Source: a virus. From it: a stretch of 24,611 nucleotides of DNA. How positions within the stretch are numbered: position 1 is the stretch's first letter; each line of letters opens with the position of its first letter. The notes below the pieces were generated by a model. The model made no database searches and was not told the origin of the DNA. It saw only the letters and a program-made list of their open reading frames with translations. Positions 1 to 7,931 of this stretch are shown here, one piece after another. The DNA lies in the IMG/VR virus record IMGVR_UViG_3300006641_000171, positions 1 to 24,611 of that record; one strand, 5' to 3'. Position numbers and translations under genes: made by a program.

Positions 1-28
1 GGGAGTGATCAGCGTCGTGAAGGACATT

Positions 29-51
29 GAATGCACTGCTGAGAGAGGACA
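29..51 (-). repeat. 23-bp direct repeat, copy 1 (copy 2 at 307-329)
   Basis: The 23 bases at 29-51 recur exactly at 307-329. Read on the minus strand, copy 2 supplies nearly all of the first eight codons of the gene at 94-330 (Met-Ser-Ser-Leu-Ser-Ser-Ala-Phe). Copy 1 reads in the same way from a TTG at 52 (Leu/Met-Ser-Ser-Leu-Ser-Ser-Ala-Phe-Asn) and then runs off the left edge. Copy 1 directly follows the T-run of the terminator at 51-88. A second gene with the same beginning may therefore start here, but only 17 codons are visible. Confidence 0.85.
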
Positions 52-88
52 AAAGAAAAACCCCCGACCAGCAGAAGCTGAGCGGGGG
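51..88 (-). terminator. Rho-independent terminator of the 94-330 gene
   Basis: On the minus strand a stem CCCCCG (88-83) pairs with CGGGGG (66-61). An inner CAGC/GCTG stem (80-77 with 72-69) closes a TTCT loop. The sequence then reads TTTTTCTTTT (60-51). It starts five bases past the stop codon of the minus-strand gene ending at 94, which fits termination of that transcript. Confidence 0.85.
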
Positions 89-93
89 ATAGA

Positions 94-330
94 TCAGAAG
101 GGGACTTCGGCTTCGGGGACGTGGACCGAGCGGAGTAGCGCGTTGGCCGCGTCGAACTCCTCGGGGTTGACGACCTCGTGATCGAAGTCATAGTCGCCCT
201 CGAGGCCGAACCAGCGGTGGACCTCGACGGAGCGACGGAACATGCAAGCGGCAGCGCCATCGATCCAGTTGTGGTTGATGAGCACGGTCATCGGAGTAAG
301 CAGCGCGAATGCACTGCTGAGAGAGGACAT
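94..330 (-). CDS. Small hypothetical protein, 78 aa
   Basis: I do not recognise this protein. The chosen ATG at 330 has AGGGG eight bases upstream. The open frame continues back to a possible start at 423, but that extra N-terminus is Ser/Pro/His-rich and has no better ribosome site. The protein begins MSSLSSAF, has a hydrophobic stretch near residues 9-22 and an acidic C-terminal half rich in Asp, Glu and Val. A strong terminator follows at once (51-88), so it looks like the last gene of a minus-strand transcript or a single-gene unit. It faces away from the plus-strand operon starting at 1305. Its first codons are duplicated at 29-51. It could be an early or regulatory protein, but nothing in the sequence proves that. 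Confidence 0.55.
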   Translation of the reverse strand: MSSLSSAFALLTPMTVLINHNWIDGAAACMFRRSVEVHRWFGLEGDYDFDHEVVNPEEFDAANALLRSVHVPEAEVPF

Positions 331-426
331 GAGCCAAGCCCCTGTCGTGTGTTGCGATGAGCGGGGGTGGAGTGGATGGCGTGGGTGGCTCTGGGGTATT
401 GAGCTCGAGGAGAAAACGAGCACAAA

Positions 427-524
427 GCGAGCGAAGCGAGCGCATGGGCGTGGTGATTACTGAGCGAGCGCAGCGAGTGAATCCGTGCATATTCATGTGC
501 ATATTCATGAGCGAACGCAGCGAG
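427..524 (+). repeat. Three copies of a GCGAGCGcAGCGAG motif
   Basis: The 14-base motif occurs at 427-440 (GCGAGCGAAGCGAG), 464-477 (GCGAGCGCAGCGAG) and 511-524 (GCGAACGCAGCGAG), at spacings of 37 and 47 bases. In translation it gives SER-type repeats in several frames, which explains the spurious open frames here. It may be a binding-site array or simply a low-complexity repeat. Confidence 0.75.
485..508 (+). repeat. Perfect tandem duplication of a 12-mer
   Basis: GTGCATATTCAT occurs twice head to tail (485-496 and 497-508). This is one of the few AT-rich stretches in the region, and it lies directly between motif copies 2 and 3 of the repeat array. Confidence 0.9.
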
Positions 525-819
525 CGGGGCAGTGGCTGCTGCTGCTGAGCGGCGCGACACCTGAGAGGAGCGCGCGCGTGCGTGTGTGGGGTGTGTTGGG
601 AGTAGCGAATGTGTTGATTCCCTGACATTCAGAGGGAAAGGCGCCCCCCGAGCCGCGCTGCGCGAGTGGAACGGGACGCGAATCGCGCCCGCGCGAGCGC
701 GTAGGGAGCTGTAGTTAAGTTGTCTGGGGTGAAGCGTAAGAGAGCGCATGAGTAATAAGGAGAGCGTGTGGTTACTGGAGAGAGCGAGGGAGCGTTGCAA
801 GTGAGTGCGAGAGCATGCA

Positions 820-916
820 AACGAAGCAGATGCAGACATCTGCTGTAGCTAAAGAGCGCGACGCTTTCGCTGTTTCCTGTCAACGAAGCAGGGTGCAGTT
901 GTTATCAACGAAGCAG
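820..916 (+). repeat. Three AACGAAGCAG repeats, one overlapping a hairpin
   Basis: AACGAAGCAG is found at 820-829, 882-891 and 907-916. The first copy leads into a perfect inverted repeat, AGCAGATG (825-832), four-base loop, CATCTGCT (837-844). No T-run follows, so a protein-binding site or RNA element is as likely as a terminator. Confidence 0.7.
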
Positions 917-1195
917 GTAACTTCTGCTAACACATGCAACACAGCGAACGCGATGAGCGCGCGCAGCGCGCACGCGGGCGCGGCAGGGGAGCGCTTACGC
1001 GTCCACATGCATACTCTTTTTTTTGTCTGGCGACTCTCGCAACTTGCGGGGGGTGTTTGATGTAAACCGCGCGCCGCAGCGATTTTTCACTGCCGCCTCG
1101 CGAGGTTGATTCATAGGGCGAAACGCCGCTTCCCAGGGCAAGATCGGACGGTTTTGTAGGGCAATACAGGAGGGTGTGCGTCTCATGCGCTAAGA

Positions 1196-1210
1196 ATTTT
1201 TCTGAAAAAT
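1196..1210. promoter_or_regulatory. AT-rich palindrome upstream of the virion operon
   Basis: ATTTTTC (1196-1202) and GAAAAAT (1204-1210) form a perfect palindrome around one central base, about 95 bases before the start of the 934-residue gene. It stands out in a GC-rich setting and could be an operator. No clear -35/-10 pair was seen. Confidence 0.35.
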
Positions 1211-1304
1211 CCAGACGCGACACTCTCCCGCGAGGTCGGAATGCAGGGGAAGTCATGAAAAGTTTTCTTAGACTCGTCTTACAAAACGCACGATCTGTGG
1301 CGGT

Positions 1305-4109
1305 ATGGCGGGCGCTATTGGCGGTATTGGTGCGTTTCGGGATATCGGCGATCCATATGATCCGCGCCGCCGACTAGGGCAGGTCCCCTCGCAACTGAAT
1401 ATCCCTGGAATCGCTCCGGGTAATGGCGCTGTTCCGTACGCGCCGAGCTACGTGGATGACGTTGCTAGTTACATGGCGCGCCAGGCTCGGCAGCGCTACT
1501 CGGGCATCCCCGGCAACGCGGATCCAGCAACTGGCTTCTATGAGCCCGACAGCGGACAGCTCTCGCTGAACATTCGCCTCGGCCGAGGAGCTGACGAATC
1601 TGTCTCTGTGCCGCAATCGGAGTACGACATCGCGCGCGCGTTGCAGACCGGTGCGTACACGACGTTCCCGGATGGCACCTACCTCACCGCAAAACCCGAG
1701 GAAGGTGACATAGCGGGAGGCGCACTGCAGCGCCTGAACCGATACGAGCAGGGCAAGCGCACCCCAGAAGGCTTTACCCCGGAAGGTGAGACGACCGGTG
1801 GCCGTGAAATAGGAGGGAAACGCCGCCAATCGCGGATTGGCGGAAAAGAGGCTCTCGCTTCGGCCAGCCAGGGCTACGCGCCGTTGACCACTCCGGAGCG
1901 CGCTGAGGCAATGCTCGCCCGCAAAGCGGTCGATAAAGAGCTAAGCGAGTCGGAGCAGGCATTGATGGCGGTGCAGCTAATGCGCCGCGCCGCGGAATCG
2001 CCAGAAGAGCGCGCCTTCTTGGACGAATACGCACAGGAGCTGTCCGACATCGTGCGAGCAGAGGGCTTCGGGCGCGACAAAACCGATCGAAACGTCGATG
2101 TCACGGGCTTCTCTTCGGAGGATCCGCAGGAATTCAGAGCAAAAGCCTCGGGTCGCAACCTAAAAACGATCCAGCAGAAGCCTGATTGGCGTGAGCGCGA
2201 GCCCATCAGCTACATCAGAGACGACGGCGGTGCTGGTCTGCCTTGGTACGAGGTTGAGGCGCTGCAACGGCAGCCTGGTGGGCAGTGGAAGCAGGGCGGT
2301 CAACTCGCCTATGGCGGTGTCGACCCCAGTCAGTTGGTCGCTGTACCCCCTGGTTACGAGCGCGAGGGTGATTTCAACGAAGACGCGACCGCCAGCTTCC
2401 TGCGTGAAAAGGAAGTCAACGCGGGTGAAGTCGTTGGTCGCATGCTGGATGACGCCAAAACGCCCGTTATCGGCAAAGAAGCGCTAGTTGAGGCCTGGAA
2501 AAGCGGCCGATTTGAGCCAATTTCCAAGGCCGAGCAGATGGCACGGCAGGCAAAGGCGCAATTGACGGGCCGTCAGGACAGCCTGGTGGGGTATATCCAG
2601 CAGGGCGGTGTAAAACAAGCGGTTTACAAGACTGATTTGGTCTCTGATCGCCTGGTTCCGGACCCTCAAAACCCTCTGACTGGCGTAATCAAGGAGGAAT
2701 CCGAGCTTTACCGGGTCGGTTCGCCTGTCAATCGGGATTACACAGATGTTCGAGACTATGTTCGCGGCCTTGCCGGCAGCACGCAAGAGAAAGGCGTGCG
2801 TGGGGAGACCACACTGGCGCCTCTGATCAGCGATGCCGGCGTTCGCCGCACGGTTGAACAGAAGATGGACGGCATTTCGCAGTCAGGCTTCTTCAATCAG
2901 CTGGCCGCTGGGGCGCAAATGATGGCCCCCGACGAGGCCAATGCACTCCGGGGCGTGTTGGCAGAGGCTGCCTCCACTGGAGAAATGCCTGCTGTCTACC
3001 GCGCAACGAAGGATGCGCCGAAGACCAGGGGTACAAAGCCCATGCGCGGCACGGTGGAGTCGCTTTATTCCGGCATTGACCCCAAGACTGGGCGTAATCC
3101 GCAGGGCCAGGACGCTCCCGAGGTCACCGCAGGCAAGCAACTGCGCGCATTCCTGCAGGAAGCCCCGCGGCCGCTGACGACTCAGGAGGCCGTCGAGGTA
3201 GCAGGCGCCATTGGTGCGCGCTGGGGCGTTGACGCAAACGCAGCACTGCGCGCCGCTGCGGCTCAAGCTCCGGCAATGGGTCGCAATCCAGAAGGAAAGC
3301 TGGTAGCAATCCCCGGACGTACGGCCCCGGCTAACGACCCTGGCCGCCCACTGTTCGGTGAGGACAGCTATGCCCTGCAATTACTGCGTCAGGCACAGCA
3401 GGAGGGCACCGGCCGACAGGTTGACCTCTTCGCTGAGCCCCCCGCGACGGCACCAATCACGGATGACTTAGCCGTACTGCTAGGCAGCGTCGAGGGCGCC
3501 GAGGAAGCCCGTCGCCAAGAGGCTCAGACGCTGAGATTCCAGCAGGGCTTCCAGTCGGCTGCGCCCATGGAACGACTTGTCGGCGAGGATCCGCTGGCAT
3601 CGTATGTCGAGTACGCCAAACAGTTCACAGCAGGCGACGAAGGTCAGGCGCGCTTCGTTGTGCAAGAGGCGCTGAAGAGCTCCCCGGGCAGCATCACCGA
3701 GGATTACTGGAAGAATCCTGGACAAACGCAGCTGGGGCCGATCAGGGCAATCAACGAATTCATGGCTGCTCCTGCCGAGACCGTTCGAGTCGGCGCCACT
3801 AAGCCGGATCCGGTGGAGATGGATCGCATCCGAATGGCGTACCGGCCGTCCCCGGCAGGAACGGTTCGCCCGGCTGGTATTCCTGGCACGGCGACCTTTG
3901 ATGACCTGGCGCGTGTGATCGGCGGACAAGTTGGCAGCGAGACCCAGGAGCAAGCGATGGCGTTCCTGGCAAACCGAATCGCGCAGCGTGCCAAGGCGCC
4001 TGAGGACTCCGCGCTCAACGCACCGACTCTTGGTCAAGCCCCCTCCGAGCCAATCGATCGCAATGTGGCGATGGCTCGTCGACGCGCTCTTGGCGTGATG
4101 GGCCGATGA
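1305..4109 (+). CDS. Large hypothetical protein, 934 aa, probable virion protein
   Basis: This is the first and largest gene of the plus-strand operon. I do not recognise a domain. The protein is hydrophilic, rich in Ala, Gln, Glu, Gly and Arg, with no membrane segment or signal peptide. It has many Pro/Gly-rich linkers and several charged helical stretches. Motif-like stretches such as EREGDFNEDATASF (about residues 351-364) give no family hint. The ATG at 1305 follows a weak ribosome site; the first residues MAGAIGGIGAF are Gly/Ala-rich. It ends in an ATGA overlap with the next gene. Its size, and its place ahead of a run of small hydrophobic genes and then terminase, suggest an internal or tail-associated virion protein. 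That role is inference. Confidence 0.85.
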   Translation: MAGAIGGIGAFRDIGDPYDPRRRLGQVPSQLNIPGIAPGNGAVPYAPSYVDDVASYMARQARQRYSGIPGNADPATGFYEPDSGQLSLNIRLGRGADESVSVPQSEYDIARALQTGAYTTFPDGTYLTAKPEEGDIAGGALQRLNRYEQGKRTPEGFTPEGETTGGREIGGKRRQSRIGGKEALASASQGYAPLTTPERAEAMLARKAVDKELSESEQALMAVQLMRRAAESPEERAFLDEYAQELSDIVRAEGFGRDKTDRNVDVTGFSSEDPQEFRAKASGRNLKTIQQKPDWREREPISYIRDDGGAGLPWYEVEALQRQPGGQWKQGGQLAYGGVDPSQLVAVPPGYEREGDFNEDATASFLREKEVNAGEVVGRMLDDAKTPVIGKEALVEAWKSGRFEPISKAEQMARQAKAQLTGRQDSLVGYIQQGGVKQAVYKTDLVSDRLVPDPQNPLTGVIKEESELYRVGSPVNRDYTDVRDYVRGLAGSTQEKGVRGETTLAPLISDAGVRRTVEQKMDGISQSGFFNQLAAGAQMMAPDEANALRGVLAEAASTGEMPAVYRATKDAPKTRGTKPMRGTVESLYSGIDPKTGRNPQGQDAPEVTAGKQLRAFLQEAPRPLTTQEAVEVAGAIGARWGVDANAALRAAAAQAPAMGRNPEGKLVAIPGRTAPANDPGRPLFGEDSYALQLLRQAQQEGTGRQVDLFAEPPATAPITDDLAVLLGSVEGAEEARRQEAQTLRFQQGFQSAAPMERLVGEDPLASYVEYAKQFTAGDEGQARFVVQEALKSSPGSITEDYWKNPGQTQLGPIRAINEFMAAPAETVRVGATKPDPVEMDRIRMAYRPSPAGTVRPAGIPGTATFDDLARVIGGQVGSETQEQAMAFLANRIAQRAKAPEDSALNAPTLGQAPSEPIDRNVAMARRRALGVMGR

Positions 4110-4345
4110 GCAAGGAAGCAAGAGAAAAGGCCAAGGGCTTGTCCCAGGCCTTTAAGAAGATGAGCCGTCCCGCCAGCAAAGGAGGAACCGGCGGCACGTT
4201 TACAGCGGCTGCAACTAAAGCGGGACATCAGGATTCACCCGAAGGACGCAAAGCCTTTGCAAGCGAGGTGCTCGAGAATAAGGAGCAGTACAGCCCTAAA
4301 ATGATCAAGAAGGCAAACTTCTACAAGAACATCATCGCTTCTTAG
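4106..4345 (+). CDS. Small basic phage protein, 79 aa
   Basis: The ATG overlaps the stop of the 934-residue gene (ATGA), which implies translational coupling. The protein is Lys/Ala-rich with no membrane segment. Its GTFTAAATKAG stretch (about residues 30-40) and its ending, YSPKMIKKANFYKN (residues 62-75), resemble a type of small phage protein that often ends in KKANFAKN-like motifs. The function of that type is unknown to me. It is probably a minor virion or nucleic-acid-associated protein, judged only from charge and context. Confidence 0.75.
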   Translation: MSKEAREKAKGLSQAFKKMSRPASKGGTGGTFTAAATKAGHQDSPEGRKAFASEVLENKEQYSPKMIKKANFYKNIIAS

Positions 4346-4371
4346 CGGATGTTCACCTGAATCCCGGAGCC

Positions 4372-4773
4372 ATGGCTAAAAGAGCGCCAGCAAGGCAAGC
4401 GAAAGCACGCGCGGAGGCCAGGATAGTGGCTGGCGAGAGTGGCACTCCAGCTCCATCCCGTCAGGCGGCGAAGCCAAGCGGCTCAGAAATAAAGCCCCGC
4501 GGCGCAGAAATGACAGGCCAGCGTCCGCAGCCGGAGGGTCGCGAGCCCAAAAAAGACGTTGCGGCAGTGGTAGAGAGCGGCAAGAAGAGGGCACAGGCCA
4601 AGTTGGCGGAACGCCGCGAGCAGAAGGGCGGCCAAGAGCGCCAGCCGCAGGGGCGTCCCCACCACGAGCGAGAACAAGCGCAGGCGGCTTCCACCCCCGC
4701 CGGCACTCCTGCCGGGGCCTCACAGGGCGGTCGCAAGACTGCCGTTAGCATGGACAAAAGAGCGAAGGTATAG
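4372..4773 (+). CDS. Disordered, highly charged hypothetical protein, 133 aa
   Basis: The protein is almost wholly low complexity (Ala, Arg, Lys, Gln, Glu, Gly, Pro) with no hydrophobic core, so it is predicted to be disordered. It has a basic N-terminus (MAKRAPARQAKARAEAR) and charged stretches around KKDVAAVVESGKKRAQAKL (about residues 60-78). It starts at an ATG 26 bases after the previous stop, with GGAG very close upstream. It ends two bases before the GTG of the next gene. The opposite strand has open frames too, but the plus frame fits the operon spacing. It may bind nucleic acid or act as a packing or linker protein; nothing proves this. Confidence 0.6.
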   Translation: MAKRAPARQAKARAEARIVAGESGTPAPSRQAAKPSGSEIKPRGAEMTGQRPQPEGREPKKDVAAVVESGKKRAQAKLAERREQKGGQERQPQGRPHHEREQAQAASTPAGTPAGASQGGRKTAVSMDKRAKV

Positions 4774-4774
4774 G

Positions 4775-5062
4775 GTGGCATACCGGTACTCGGATACGTA
4801 TCCTGAGGCGCTGGGGCATGCGATCCAGCGAAAGGCTGCTCAGGGCGAGCAGTCCATGTCATTGGGGTTCAAGAACGGCAGCCCCGATAAGAACGCCGCG
4901 CCTGAATTTACGGGTGACGCTGCATACGGAAGCTTGGGGGCAAGAGGCGCGTTCGGTGCGGCGGTCAATGACCCGGCGAACCAGGAGGCACAGCGAATGG
5001 CCGGTGATTTTATGCAGCGATACCTTGGCGGAGTTTTTAGTCCAGAGTCGGGATACGCGTGA
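4775..5062 (+). CDS. Small hypothetical protein, 95 aa
   Basis: The likely start is the GTG at 4775 (GTG GCA TAC), with AAGG a short distance upstream and the preceding stop just before it. The protein has a Tyr/Gly/Ala character with no membrane segment, and Phe/Gly-containing stretches such as GSLGARGAFGAAVNDPANQ. It overlaps the next gene by four bases (GTGA), a sign of coupled translation. I do not recognise a family. Context places it among the virion-associated genes. Confidence 0.7.
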   Translation: MAYRYSDTYPEALGHAIQRKAAQGEQSMSLGFKNGSPDKNAAPEFTGDAAYGSLGARGAFGAAVNDPANQEAQRMAGDFMQRYLGGVFSPESGYA

Positions 5063-5661
5063 CAATGGCAATTCGATTCCCAAGGGGTATTTCTTCTCTG
5101 GCGCAAGCGCTTAAGGGCGTATTCCCTGCGCCCAAGACGGGCAGGGACTACATGAACTATGCAATACGACTGGGCCCTGAATTGCTGGGCGCAGGCATGA
5201 CCGCCTACAGTCTCCCCGGCGAGGACGTAGACGGAGGCACGCGCGTCATTGCCGGCCTCGAGGAGCTGTTGCTGAGTATGGGCTTATCAGCGGCAGGCAG
5301 TAGCGCTGGGCGTGGGCTTGCGGCGCAGCAAATGCGCAAGAAGATCCGCAACGGCACTCTCGAGATCCCTAGCGGCAAGACGCGGCGTGACGTGTATAAC
5401 GAGGGCTTGGAAATGGGCACAACGCTGGGCGATGCCGCCGTGCTCCCCTTGCAGTTCCTTGCCCCTCGGCCCTTCTACAACTCCCAGGTTCAGTCTTATA
5501 TCAACGAGCAGCCTGCGAAACAAGTGGTAGAAGAGCAGCAGCAGGACAATACGGACATGATGGTTGCGGCGCTTCTTGCGTCGGGCGCCTTCGGCGGCAC
5601 AGCAATGGCATCGCTGGACACCTACAGCCCGAGGAAGGCCATGTTAGACGCTAATGGCTAA
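5059..5661 (+). CDS. Hypothetical virion-associated protein with hydrophobic segments, 200 aa
   Basis: GTG at 5059 overlaps the previous stop as GTGA; an in-frame ATG at 5065 is an alternative start. The sequence has an amphipathic N-terminus, hydrophobic stretches around LGPELLGAGMTAYSL (near residues 38-52) and ELLLSMGLSAAGSSAG (near 68-83), and a C-terminal hydrophobic stretch after the Gln-rich linker (MMVAALLASGAFGGTAMA, near 166-183). It ends inside the start of the next gene (eight-base overlap). The mix of charged and membrane-active stretches suits a phage ejection or internal head protein. I do not recognise a family. Confidence 0.75.
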   Translation: MTMAIRFPRGISSLAQALKGVFPAPKTGRDYMNYAIRLGPELLGAGMTAYSLPGEDVDGGTRVIAGLEELLLSMGLSAAGSSAGRGLAAQQMRKKIRNGTLEIPSGKTRRDVYNEGLEMGTTLGDAAVLPLQFLAPRPFYNSQVQSYINEQPAKQVVEEQQQDNTDMMVAALLASGAFGGTAMASLDTYSPRKAMLDANG

Positions 5662-7042
5662 TAGCTTCCCCGCGGACCCTACGTGGTCTGACCTCGCTCA
5701 AGTCTTCCAGCAAGGCTTCAACGCAAGCACCAAAGAATATCAGCAGCATCTGAAGAGGCTGTCTGGCTCCGAAGGCTACGAAGTCGCGCCAATACGGGGC
5801 ATGCTGGCGTCCTCCCCTTTGCTGGGGCTTGGGCGTCAGGCGCTGCCGCAGTCCGTGGGGGTGGCCGAGTGGGGGCGAAAGCTTCTGGAGGCTCTGCCGC
5901 CCGGCAAGGTTCGTGAGGCGATCGAAAATGTGCCGCTTGGAGGATACAGCGATCAGGAGCGTGCTCAATACAGCGAGATGCGGTCGAAGGATCCTGAGCT
6001 GCGCCGCTATTCAGTAGAACTTGGCAAGCTGCCAGTCCCGGGAACATCAGACGAGGCTGACGCGGGTACCGGCAACTACCGAGCAAAGGCCGCCCAGGCT
6101 GCCGGTGTCGCGGCAAATGACCTGGTTACAGATGGCCTCCGTAATATCTGGTGGTTCCTGAATGCGCCCCAGGCGATCAGCACCGTGGCGATGCTTCACG
6201 GGATGCACAGTGCGGGGCAGAAGTTTAAGGCCGAGAATCCCAAGGAAGCGGCGGCGATCGGTCAGGACGTGCCACTGATCACACGCCGAGCGCCGAGGAT
6301 GGCCGCCTTAGCCCCTGCATGGATCGCTATGTCCATGGGCATCGGCAACTTCGGCAGGACGCCGGGATACAAGGCAACGCTCCCCAGTGAGGAGAACCCT
6401 CGCGAAACAACTGACCCTATCGGGGAGACGCTCAATCGTTACTTCCTGGGCCGCAGCGGCGCATTGCTCCCTTACGACGAGTTCGTGAAGGAACGCCCCG
6501 ATGTCTCCAAGGGTGAGTACGAGGCCTATAAGGCGTACCTCTTTGGAAATGGAATGCCAATCAAGGCCACGCTCGAGGGCATTCAGGGGCCAGAGCTGAC
6601 ATTCATGGGCAAGAGCATCCCACTAGCTACAGGGGTCCTGCCTGCTGTGGCGGCGGTAATAGGCGCTCGTCGCGGCACACGGGCCGGGGCATTGAAAGTA
6701 GCCGCTGCGGGTGGCTATGAAAAGGCACAACTTCTTGCCAGGGAATACGAAACGGTCAAGAAGGAATACGAGAGACAAGAGGCCCGCGCAGCCGCGGGCT
6801 TGCCGCGGGTGAATCCCAAGAAAGGCGAAACCGAGGTGACCCTCAAGGACTACGAACGCTCTCATCGCTCATACCGCGACCAGGTAGACGCCAACGAGTC
6901 CCAGGTAGCAAAGAGCGTGCTCGTGAACAGCGCGGGTGCAATGACTGGAACGGCACTGGCTGGGCACGTTTTAGAATCAATGCGCAGGGCACTGAAAGGT
7001 AGAGCCCCGCAGGAAGAAACGGAATCCGAGGTCACGGTATGA
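5654..7042 (+). CDS. Hypothetical virion protein with hydrophobic segments, 462 aa
   Basis: ATG at 5654 lies within the end of the upstream gene; the stop at 7042 overlaps the next ATG (ATGA). The protein contains three hydrophobic stretches that could enter a membrane: MAALAPAWIAMSMGIGNFG (near residues 216-234), PLATGVLPAVAAVIGARRG (near 322-340) and a Gly/Ala-rich one near the C-terminus (SAGAMTGTALAGHVLES, near 428-444). Between the last two lies a strongly charged, probably coiled-coil part (EYETVKKEYERQEAR). No enzyme motif is visible. Its size and composition fit an internal or ejection protein that crosses the host envelope; this is inference. Confidence 0.8.
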   Translation: MANSFPADPTWSDLAQVFQQGFNASTKEYQQHLKRLSGSEGYEVAPIRGMLASSPLLGLGRQALPQSVGVAEWGRKLLEALPPGKVREAIENVPLGGYSDQERAQYSEMRSKDPELRRYSVELGKLPVPGTSDEADAGTGNYRAKAAQAAGVAANDLVTDGLRNIWWFLNAPQAISTVAMLHGMHSAGQKFKAENPKEAAAIGQDVPLITRRAPRMAALAPAWIAMSMGIGNFGRTPGYKATLPSEENPRETTDPIGETLNRYFLGRSGALLPYDEFVKERPDVSKGEYEAYKAYLFGNGMPIKATLEGIQGPELTFMGKSIPLATGVLPAVAAVIGARRGTRAGALKVAAAGGYEKAQLLAREYETVKKEYERQEARAAAGLPRVNPKKGETEVTLKDYERSHRSYRDQVDANESQVAKSVLVNSAGAMTGTALAGHVLESMRRALKGRAPQEETESEVTV

Positions 7043-7437
7043 GCGCGATTCGGCCAATCAGCGGATTCTCTGCGCTGGATGCTGACCTAGGCGAAGCAAT
7101 AGGCGGTGTCGCCTCGCAGGGCTTCCGCGATAAGTCGCAAATCGCTCAAGCAGCGCTGCGAGCGAGGACCAGAATCGAGCGGGCCAAACTCGACGCCGAG
7201 GCGGTTAAATACCAAGGGGAGCAGGCAGGCGCCTCGGCGTCCTTCGGCGGGTTAATGAACGGAATAGGCGGCATCGCCTCTGGCCTAATCGGAGGCCTCA
7301 AGAAGCCCTCCGTCGGGAGAGCCAGTGGCCCCCTGTCAGGGAAAACGTCTTCGGGTGTCTATGACGTGTGGATTAGCCCATCAGATATTGACTTGGGTTT
7401 TGACGTGCCCACGACGTTTCCGAGTTTCTGGCCATGA
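7039..7437 (+). CDS. Hypothetical protein with a glycine-rich hydrophobic stretch, 132 aa
   Basis: Joined to its neighbours by ATGA overlaps at both ends (7039-7042 and 7434-7437), so it is tightly coupled in the operon. The N-terminal half is helical and charged (RARTRIERAKLDAEAVKYQGEQAG, about residues 47-70 as a whole). Next comes a Gly/Ile-rich stretch, LMNGIGGIASGLIGGLKK, of the glycine-zipper kind. The C-terminus is short and polar/aromatic. The next gene shows a similar helix-then-glycine layout, so the two may be paralogue-like virion parts. No recognised family. Confidence 0.75.
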   Translation: MSAIRPISGFSALDADLGEAIGGVASQGFRDKSQIAQAALRARTRIERAKLDAEAVKYQGEQAGASASFGGLMNGIGGIASGLIGGLKKPSVGRASGPLSGKTSSGVYDVWISPSDIDLGFDVPTTFPSFWP

Positions 7438-7931
7438 CATTTCAAGCTCGTGACTGGGGCGCAGAAAAGCGTCTGTGGAACGATGGCCCGCCGGATCGGT
7501 TTGCGGATCCAGGGCGTTTTGCGTTCAAGAGTACTGCTCGCCAATACGAAGGCCCTGATGAGGGCTTAACTCCTGCCCTACCTGCCGATGGCTTCTATTC
7601 ATCGACTGGGAGCAAGAATATTCTTGGCGGCGTGCTAGCTGCGCATGACGCAAAGACAGCTTTTGCCGGGGATTCCTTGAATCAGAAGGCTGAGTTGATA
7701 GCGGCTAGGGCAATGGCAGACGCCCAGAAGGAAGCTGCGGACAAAGAGAGAGAGGGGCAAGAGCAGGGGTCAATATGGAGCACAGTGGGATCAATTGCCG
7801 GTGCCGGGCTGGGCCTGCTCTTCTGCGATGAGCGCTGCAAGGTTGACATCGGGGAGTTGAGCCACGAAACGGCTTCAGACCCTCTCGCAAAGCTTGCGTA
7901 CGACGTGAAGTGGCTACGTGAGCACGCTTGA
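7434..7931 (+). CDS. Virion protein ending in the first part of an S74-type intramolecular chaperone domain, 165 aa
   Basis: Residues 1-110 are polar and partly helical. Residues 113-130 form a hydrophobic Gly/Ala stretch (SIWSTVGSIAGAGLGLLF). It is followed by CDERCKVDIGEL (131-142), which matches the start of the Peptidase_S74 (endosialidase-type chaperone) pattern SDxRLKxxI, with Cys131 where the self-cleaving Ser usually sits and Lys136 where the conserved Lys sits. The frame then stops at 7931, before the 'LRPVxF' and 'GFIAQEV' parts of the domain. Those parts are encoded in the +1 frame by 7918-8133. S74 domains help trimeric phage proteins fold and often cut themselves off. Either two overlapping genes make one domain, or the two are joined by a frameshift, or this is a broken gene. 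Confidence 0.8.
   Translation: MTFQARDWGAEKRLWNDGPPDRFADPGRFAFKSTARQYEGPDEGLTPALPADGFYSSTGSKNILGGVLAAHDAKTAFAGDSLNQKAELIAARAMADAQKEAADKEREGQEQGSIWSTVGSIAGAGLGLLFCDERCKVDIGELSHETASDPLAKLAYDVKWLREHA

Larger units (their letters stand above)
331..1304. other. About 1 kb intergenic region without a convincing gene, rich in repeats and palindromes
   Basis: Open frames here are Arg/Ser-rich and of low complexity, and they overlap on both strands, so I read them as by-products of GC-rich repeats. Visible structure: three GCGA(G/A)CG(A/C)AGCGAG motifs (427-524), a tandem 12-mer (485-508), odd palindromes CGCGA-A-TCGCG (677-687) and CGCAA-C-TTGCG (1038-1048), three AACGAAGCAG copies (820-916), a perfect hairpin (825-844), a perfect 10-base palindrome CCTCGCGAGG (1096-1105), a run of eight T (1017-1024) and an AT-rich palindrome (1196-1210). 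The region separates a minus-strand gene from the plus-strand virion operon, so it is a candidate divergent promoter or replication-origin region. No function is proven. Confidence 0.6.

Noticed and set aside
1017-1024. Run of eight T that could mark a terminator
   Set aside because: No stable stem lies directly before it on the plus strand, and no gene ends nearby.
178-1060. Several open frames on both strands (for example 357-548 plus, 288-839 minus, 815-1060 plus)
   Set aside because: They overlap each other, are Ser/Arg/Leu-rich through repeated GCGAGCG-type DNA, lack ribosome sites and show no domain. They are best explained by GC-rich repeats.
1112-1123. CATAGGGCGAAA also occurs on the minus strand near 21475
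   Set aside because: A 12-base match between two places is expected many times by chance in 24.6 kb.
3480-4121. 213-residue minus-strand open frame inside the 934-residue gene
   Set aside because: It is antisense to a clearly coding frame in the operon, with no start signal or recognisable motif.
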